Below are positions 57,637 through 64,000 of a stretch of 64,000 nucleotides of DNA, piece by piece (position 1 is the first letter of the stretch; the number at the start of each line of letters is the position of its first letter). The DNA comes from Mycoemilia scoparia. Lineage: Eukaryota > Kickxellomycota > Kickxellomycetes > Kickxellales > Kickxellaceae. Made by a program: the position numbers and the translations under genes. The notes under the pieces are model-generated. The model saw only the letters and a list, made by a program, of their open reading frames with translations. It was not told where the DNA came from and did not search any database. The stretch covers positions 372,001 through 436,000 of the forward strand of contig JANBPU010000001.1 in NCBI GenBank assembly GCA_027575805.1, in the 5' to 3' direction.

Positions 57637-60336
57637 AAAATGGTAAGCAAATTGTAAAACTGAGGTCAGAGGCAGAGCAAGGATAGACTATAAGCCCAAA
57701 AGATGGAAAAGAGAGAGATAGAGAGACTATAAGAGCACAGTAGATAAGGGCAAAATAAGAATAAAAAGAAACGCACCACAGTGGGAAGAAACAAAGAAGG
57801 AAAAGTTAAACCCAGCCGGTTTTAGAGAGGGAAGGGCTCTGAGAAAAGAGGAGGGGGAGGGCCGAGCAAACAGCTTTTCGTGTCAAGAAAAGTAGGTAAA
57901 TTGTCAACCCTGAGTGGCGAACGCGAGTATAGCCTTTGGCGAGTAAGAGAGTCAAGCAGCGGCATATGGCCGAAAGGATCACACCCAGCCTAGCCGGGGG
58001 TTTCTTGTGGTGCACCAGCATCCTTTTTTGTGCCACAACTGGGATGCTTGGGTGCAACTAATGCTATTCCTGCAGCCGCACATATTCTCGCACGAACGCA
58101 CTTTGCAAGATGCACTCTGTATGGAGGGCTGCCTCTTGTCCAAAAATCTTGCAGGATAAGATTGGGAACCCGGCGGCCGGGGGGGCTAGGCGGCCCCTTT
58201 TACTGCTTGTCTTGTGTTAAAGTTTACAATGGTTACGGCTGGGATTTCCTTTGTTGCCATTGGTCCAACCGACAATGGCGTTTTAATTTCTTGCATAGGT
58301 GTCTCTATGACCAGCCGCCAATGCCCATCGGTAGGAAGAGATGAGTCTGCCAAAGCCGTCAAGATGGCGGTGGTGGCCAAGCAAACCAGAGAAGCAGCAA
58401 CCACCCCTTTTTTCTGTGCAGAGCAACAGCCACTGCTGCGGCCTCCCTATCCCTTGGCTACCCACACACGCACACGTATATAAACACCTTTGTAAATTTT
58501 TAACTTCAAATACGATCAGTCGCAACACACAGCCTGGTCAAGAGTTGCAAGCAGCTTTGCATAGACAGTTGCACCCACATGCGCGCATAGAAGTCCATCA
58601 AGGCACCTCGTCTTCATACGCAGCATATTTCAGATAAAATTAAAGGCCAGATATATGCTAACGACAAAGGAGCTTAGACATCACCACGCCCCGTGACCAT
58701 GAGCACCGCACCATTGAAGCATAGCACAGGCACGAGCGAGAACATGCCAATTTATATCCTAGGGCCTTTGGTGCGGCTTTCATAGATCTTTGTCATATAT
58801 AATAATGCTGACAGGAAACAAAGCTGAAGCGTGCGAGTGCTGGTGGCAGCACATATGCGAGGGAAGGGGAGCGAAGAAAGCCAGGCATTGTTTCATGTGC
58901 ACAGTAGTGGATAGTAGCCGCCCAATTCCTACAAAACATGAAGCTTCTTTACTGAGCATGCATGTAATTATTGGGGCAGCACATGCCATGCTATGGCAGA
59001 CTCAGGCTCGAGTGGCCAAAATGGTGGCTGGGTCTACGAGACTATTGGGATATGGCCGCCTTGAAGGAGCCGATGGTGCTTGGCTGGCGCTTTAAAACAG
59101 CACCGTGCATGTATAAATGAAAATGCGAGGGTGGCTCCTATTGATAATAGCATCCTCGCTGTTTCCCAGCAAAAGCGGGAAAACATTCTGTAGCAACCTC
59201 ACCACCTGGCATCATCCAGCAAACACATGCATGTGTGGGGACACACGTATTGGTGGGACAGCGCGGGATGTGATCGTCCCACGCGTCTCTCCGCCAGGGC
59301 AAGCATACAGCACCAGGGCTGCTTAGGTCAGAAAAGCATGGTGGGGCGGGCCATCGGCCGTTGCGCTCCAGGTGCGACTACCGTTGAGAAGTGGGTCCAG
59401 TTTAGGCTTGTCCTGATTGATCGCCGCAATGTGCACCGCGGTGGCGGGCATCTCTCCCCAGCCTAGCCGTGGCAGTAGTTACGGCGCGGTAGTATGCGGC
59501 CCTTGTGCCCGCCTACTGGCAACGACAGACGGTGCGACCAGCCCAGAGATAATATGCAACCCAAAGTCACTTGTGCCCGTATTCAGCCATTGTTGTTTTT
59601 ACTACATTAGCCATGTATGCCAAAATAGCCCATTTGGCTCGGGCAGCAACAGAAGCCACTCTCGCTGAAGGCCTGCTAGCACACACATACGCAAACACGC
59701 TCAACACAACCATTCGGGCCATTTATATATCGGCCCAGGCCTTGGTCGAAGTTCATGACTTGTGGGCTTGGGAGAGCACAAGCAGCTCAAGGCATACTGG
59801 GTGCGCAGCAGCCATCGTCGTCACATATGTACAAACAACCCTTCATCTGCACTTCTTCAATGCCACAAATATATTTGCCTTGTTTTCTTGCTTCACTGCT
59901 CCTCGCTTCCTTCTCTCTCTCTTTTCCCTATTATTCATTCGACCTGTAGTCGTATATTCCTTGCTACTGTGAAATTCTCTCTTTTGTCTTCATATTCTCT
60001 TGCTCTTGCTCTTGCTCTTGGGTCCCATATCCCGATTTTTCTGCCTGCTCTAGCAGCCTTCCTTTTGTGCACGACATCTTTCCTTTTGTTTGTGTTGGCC
60101 ATAGTTTCTATTTCAGCTCTTTGTATAACAACGCCCTGTGCTGCTGTTATTTAAACCTCCTCTTTTTCCTTTTCGACTTTCCTCAGCTTACTGCTTGCTT
60201 TGCTGTTGCCCACCTTATCCCCCTCTAGGCTCTTTCTGGCTCCTTATTTACTGCTCATACAAATAGGCTGCTTCTATCTCGTGCCCAAAGCATTGGTACG
60301 TCCTTTTAAAGGCCTGCTGCCACTGCTTCTCTAGAC
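57637..60336. other. Long GC-richer gene-free region between CYC8 and the PSP1 gene
   Basis: About 2.7 kb with no recognisable gene. From about 57950 to 59550 the DNA is visibly richer in G and C than other gaps. ORFs of 70-105 codons on both strands overlap each other and have no family content. It contains repeated CATGCATG-type sites, a 14-bp palindrome at 59223-59236 and CTCTTG repeats at 59997-60020. The stretch 59850-60500 is pyrimidine-rich, suggesting the transcription start and leader of the PSP1-domain gene. Long regulatory DNA or a non-coding transcript are both possible. Confidence 0.4.
59997..60020. repeat. (CTCTTG)4 tandem repeat
   Basis: Four perfect hexamers inside a pyrimidine-rich tract upstream of the PSP1-domain gene. 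Confidence 0.8.
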
Positions 60337-60847
60337 ATGCTCTCGCACACGAAGGTAACTTTATTCTATTTTTATTCTTTCTTTCTCTCCTCTCACTTGT
60401 CATATTCACTTCAATACTCGAAAGATTTTCCCTTCTGTGTCGATCTTTGTTTCTACCCCTTTGTTTGGCCTGTCTGCCTCTTTCCTTTTTAGCCAAGAAG
60501 CCTTTTAGTGCAAAATACATAGTAATATATATTTATATCGTCTCTCAGAAAACCCATTTTATTGTAACTTTAGTCATCTGAAGTCTTTATTCTTTATTGT
60601 GTGGCTGCTCAGGTGCGCCATCTTTTGGCATTGATCCAATTGCACATCCATTAACAAATCTACTAATCAACTGTTGCTGCTATGAACTTGACAATAGGGA
60701 AAATTGTTTGAAAATTCACTTCAAAAGTCACCTAAAAATTCAAGAGGCCCCTCCATACCAAACAAATATCCTGCCCCAATATCATTAGAAATACTCTCCC
60801 TTTCTTCTGACAGAAGCTGCCCTTCCGATACTGACGAGGGAATTGAT

Positions 60848-63436
60848 ATGTCCCAAAGTCAAAAAGATCATTCGCGGATGGACAGTCCATCCCTATACAC
60901 ATCTACTGCTATGAAGGATCCCCTAACTTCGGGTTATGAGTTTCTATCACAAAAAAACAACAAGACTTTAGACCTGGACAGGTCTATAACACATTCTTCT
61001 GTCTCGTTAAAACCAACAATATATAGTACAATTCATCCTGTCTTTACAAACAGTACAAGTACACCAATAAATTCTACCACTACTAATGTTGCTTCTGTTG
61101 TTGCTGCTGCTACTACTACTACTACTACTACGGCCACCCTATCTACAATGAACCGATATACTGCACCTAGTAAAATCCCTATATCCAGAATTCCTATTAC
61201 TCGGCATCTATCTTCACCACTTGTTGAGTCCGTGGATTGGAGCTGCAGTCTAGATTCGCAGAACTTGTACAACCCTACAAGTTCCCCAAATGTTGATGAT
61301 GAAAGCTTTGGTAATGGTGCTACCTCTGATCAAATGCACAATCAAGGTGTGGATATCCGATACACACTATCATCCACGTACTCGCCCCCGAAGAATATTG
61401 GCAACATGAACAGCAGTGGATATAATGGTAGCATGATGCCTCCTGTACACGAGGAGAATGACTACAACCTTCAAGATTACGATCTATCTGCTGGATATAA
61501 GGCCAATCGCTCAAAATCTTTGGCTTTTATAAACAACTTTCAGGGTGTATCATATGGCGAACAAGTTAGTCTTCAAGAAATGGATTCCAACGCTCGCTTG
61601 ATGGAAAGTGTTGTTAACAGCGCCGTTGATGATGAGCAGAAACCAGTATTTTCCATTCACACTTCTACTAATATGCCCCTCCCGACAACTTTGTCTGATT
61701 CATTTGATATGACGGCTGTTGGTGGTTCAATTGGGCTTGCTCAAACACAAATGAGCAGTGGTCCACAACAGCAGTCTCAGATTCCAGAACGTCCGACATG
61801 GGGTCGTTCAAACTCATTTGCATTCCCTTCTGAAAGAAGAAGTCTTTTTGACAACACTTTAAGGAAAGGCTATAATGCAATTCCAGGTTCATTCGGTCAA
61901 TATGACGGGAACGAGCCTCAGCGCCGGGATACGTTGAGCGAGCTAAATGTTGGCTCAGAAATCACTACCCCGGCTGCTGACACCGCGCCCCAAACCTTTT
62001 TGAGTTTGCAGATACGGTCGCCATTGGATATATCACTTGCAATGGGTGGATACCGAAGTCCTGACGATAACATCATGACGAACAGCAGTCAGGCCTCGCA
62101 AACCCAATTTGTAGATAACAGTAGAAGCGAACATATACATCTACAGTCTGTTTTACCAATCCACCGACGCCATTCTATGGCAACACTACCTATACATACT
62201 TCTTCTATCAAATGGACACCATCTACCCAAAACCCACAGTCATTAGCTATGACCGACAATCAAGGTGGTGGGGCCAATTCTATAGGAAATGGCAGCTTTG
62301 TTAGCCAACCTGCTACTGTACACAACCCAAATATGTATACGAATAGATCAATGTCCCATTTATATACCAATGCTGGCCAAGTAGCAGCGACCCATGTTTC
62401 ACACGAGATGCTCACCATAAACACGTCCAAGTACCCAGGGTCAGCCTTATCACCCATTACAATGACTCCGGATACTGCCCATTCTCAGCAACCAAAACCC
62501 AATCTTCCGATCCCTGGTCTAAGCTACGCATACCAAGCGAGTCTTATGTCTAGACGTCTAAGCCAACCAACGGTATACCAAAAACCTCCAACTAACCCAT
62601 CACCAGCAATCATTCCTAAAACTCCACAAAGAACACACTCATACCACAACTCCGCAAATTCAGAAATGGGGAAGGGCATGCTCTTGTCTACCCTTCCACC
62701 AGAAACACGCATCTTTATCGTAAAGTTTAAAGGCAACAGGCGTGATTTATACTATTATAGCAATGTCACACACGTGCAGAATGCTTCAAGCAAGTCTGCA
62801 TCCACAGAGAGGCCACAATCTTCTGTATTTATACCAACATTTAGTCCACATACCCCAGTCATTGTAGAGGCTGATAGGGGAGAGGATCTCGGGTATATTC
62901 TAAGCGACTGCAAGACCAGGGAAGATGTGTTGGCTTTCCAGGCCCAAAAGGCTAGCGAAGAGCAGTTATCAGTTTCTGTAGCTGATACATTGCATACACT
63001 TCTTACCCCTGATTCTACAACAATTCCATCAAATTCTGACCCAATATCCGAGTCAGGTTATCGAGGTCCCGATTGCAGCCCAAATAGAAGCCGCAAGAGC
63101 GCAACAGGTGGTAGCGATGGTCAACCCCAGAAGGTCAAGGACGTATACATTAAGCATATTTTCAGGCTTGCCCAGAACTCAGATGTTGACATGATGGAAA
63201 TGAAGCTGAAGGACGAAAACATGGCGCTCAAAAATTGTCAGGAAAAGGTCAAGATACTCGGCCTGCCAATGAAGGTTGTGGATGCAGAGTACCAGTGGGA
63301 CAGACGTAAGCTGACATTCTACTTCATTGCCGAAAAAAGAATTGATTTTCGTGAGCTGGTGCGCGATCTCTTCAAGACATACAAGACACGCATCTGGATG
63401 TGTGCGGTAAACACTGACATATCGACTTGTGAGTAG
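60848..63436 (+). CDS. PSP1-domain protein
   Basis: PSP1 C-terminal-domain proteins occur across fungi; yeast Psp1 suppresses DNA polymerase mutants and has RNA-related links, but the molecular role is unclear. From the first in-frame ATG (60848) the product is 862 aa. Most of it is disordered, rich in Ser/Thr/Asn/Gln. The conserved domain fills the last 250 or so residues: IFIVKFKGNRRDLYYYSN, PVIVEADRGEDLGYIL, HIFRLAQNSDVDMMEMKLKD, LPMKVVDAEYQWDRRKLTFY and RIDFRELVRDLFKTYKTRIW. The frame stays open upstream to 60698, right after an AG. The true start may therefore be in an upstream exon, for example ATG 60337 with donor at 60355. Confidence 0.85.
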   Translation: MSQSQKDHSRMDSPSLYTSTAMKDPLTSGYEFLSQKNNKTLDLDRSITHSSVSLKPTIYSTIHPVFTNSTSTPINSTTTNVASVVAAATTTTTTTATLSTMNRYTAPSKIPISRIPITRHLSSPLVESVDWSCSLDSQNLYNPTSSPNVDDESFGNGATSDQMHNQGVDIRYTLSSTYSPPKNIGNMNSSGYNGSMMPPVHEENDYNLQDYDLSAGYKANRSKSLAFINNFQGVSYGEQVSLQEMDSNARLMESVVNSAVDDEQKPVFSIHTSTNMPLPTTLSDSFDMTAVGGSIGLAQTQMSSGPQQQSQIPERPTWGRSNSFAFPSERRSLFDNTLRKGYNAIPGSFGQYDGNEPQRRDTLSELNVGSEITTPAADTAPQTFLSLQIRSPLDISLAMGGYRSPDDNIMTNSSQASQTQFVDNSRSEHIHLQSVLPIHRRHSMATLPIHTSSIKWTPSTQNPQSLAMTDNQGGGANSIGNGSFVSQPATVHNPNMYTNRSMSHLYTNAGQVAATHVSHEMLTINTSKYPGSALSPITMTPDTAHSQQPKPNLPIPGLSYAYQASLMSRRLSQPTVYQKPPTNPSPAIIPKTPQRTHSYHNSANSEMGKGMLLSTLPPETRIFIVKFKGNRRDLYYYSNVTHVQNASSKSASTERPQSSVFIPTFSPHTPVIVEADRGEDLGYILSDCKTREDVLAFQAQKASEEQLSVSVADTLHTLLTPDSTTIPSNSDPISESGYRGPDCSPNRSRKSATGGSDGQPQKVKDVYIKHIFRLAQNSDVDMMEMKLKDENMALKNCQEKVKILGLPMKVVDAEYQWDRRKLTFYFIAEKRIDFRELVRDLFKTYKTRIWMCAVNTDISTCE

Positions 63437-64000
63437 AAAACAGCTAAATATATACAATCATAGCCTAGACAGCATCAGAAAGGGGATACTGTCGGCCATA
63501 TATGTACATAGAGACAATATATGTATGTACAGCCATTACAAACAAGGCTTGGCACATAAAACTTTATCCTCACCTTCTTCACTCACTACAATAATCACTT
63601 CTACAAAATACACACATACATACATACAATAACACATAATTTCCAAGGGTAATGATTTTTGAAGGGCGTCTTTTGATGGTCAATGATTATAGAAGCCATC
63701 ATACCCAGATCAGTGACCACCATTTATTATTATTAAATGACCACCTTTCAAAAATAATTGCCCATACTCATAGCTTTTAATTACACACATGTACTTTGTT
63801 TAATTATTTGGCTACCAAGCCCACTATAGCTAGACTTTCTCATATATTGCCTCTATTTTTCATACCATTTTAGCACCCTTACATTTTACAATCCCAGTTA
63901 TTTTTATTCATCGTTAATATAAATCACCATATATCTTTAGTAAGCATGACATCAATCACACTCTATTTAAGTAAGAAATAACATTTCAGGTAGGTTAAAA
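63437..64000. other. 3' flank of the PSP1-domain gene with a family B element
   Basis: Contains the PSP1-domain gene 3' UTR, short ACAT repeats near 63611-63635 and a family B element (63647-63763). Nothing recognisable follows to the window edge. Confidence 0.45.
63647..63763. repeat. Family B inverted-repeat element, copy near window end
   Basis: About 117 bp. Left end GGGTAATGATTTTTGAAGGG; right end CCTTTCAAAAATAATTGCCC. The extended imperfect inverted ends define the family consensus GGGYRATNATTTTTGAARGG. The interior has ATCAGTGACCACCATT, related to the interior of copy 1. Confidence 0.7.

Noticed and set aside
58030..59972. Multiple ORFs of 70-133 codons in the GC-richer gap
   Set aside because: They overlap one another in several frames on both strands, as expected by chance in GC-richer DNA. 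None carries a domain or convincing splice links.
1..64000. tRNA, rRNA, CRISPR, prophage or biosynthetic cluster
   Set aside because: I scanned for T-arm-like GTTCGAATC contexts, regularly spaced direct repeats and phage or secondary-metabolite genes and saw none. All recognisable genes are ordinary eukaryotic nuclear genes. A tRNAscan-SE or Infernal run would be decisive.

Overview
This is eukaryotic nuclear DNA, most likely from a fungus. Nearly every gene is a conserved single-copy housekeeping gene split by short spliceosomal introns, mostly about 55-200 nt with GT..AG ends. CYC8/SSN6 and a PSP1-domain protein point to fungi. Exportin-7, SCAI, CSN5, TBL1, cyclin L, a TMEM115-type protein and NDUFAF7 are absent from budding yeast, so an early-diverging (zygomycete-grade) fungus fits best; I cannot name the species. 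No bacterial, viral, CRISPR or tRNA/rRNA gene was seen.

Layout. 0-14.6 kb: cyclin L (5' end cut by the window), a small unrecognised protein, SBDS/SDO1, exportin-7, an oxysterol-binding protein, mitoribosomal S33, TRAPP subunit Trs31 and an AhpD/CMD-like protein. 14.6-29.2 kb: DGAT2, a secreted double-psi beta-barrel protein, CSN5, a TMEM115-type protein, SAICAR synthetase, AP-2 sigma and TBL1. 29.8-41.3 kb: mitochondrial TyrRS, prefoldin 6, DRS1 helicase, SCAI and PAB1. 41.3-53 kb: TFIIIC subunit Tfc1, NDUFAF7, a DHX33-type helicase, mitochondrial GrpE (MGE1) and mitochondrial PheRS. 53.6-64 kb: the corepressor CYC8, a roughly 3 kb GC-richer gene-free stretch and a PSP1-domain gene.

The genes do not form a pathway cluster. 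Several neighbours are divergent pairs on short shared promoters (S33/TRS31, TMEM115/ADE1, TFC1/NDUFAF7, DHX33/MGE1) or convergent pairs with very short gaps (NDUFAF7/DHX33, MGE1/MSF1). Five encode mitochondrial proteins.

The least-explained content is non-coding. Two families of small inverted-repeat elements (about 160 bp and about 115 bp, MITE-like) and a third dispersed repeat lie in intergenic DNA and introns. Four introns appear to use GC..AG ends. I rebuilt exon structures by hand from reading frame, splice signals and family similarity recalled from memory. Exon sums were checked to be multiples of three, but no alignment or transcript data were available.
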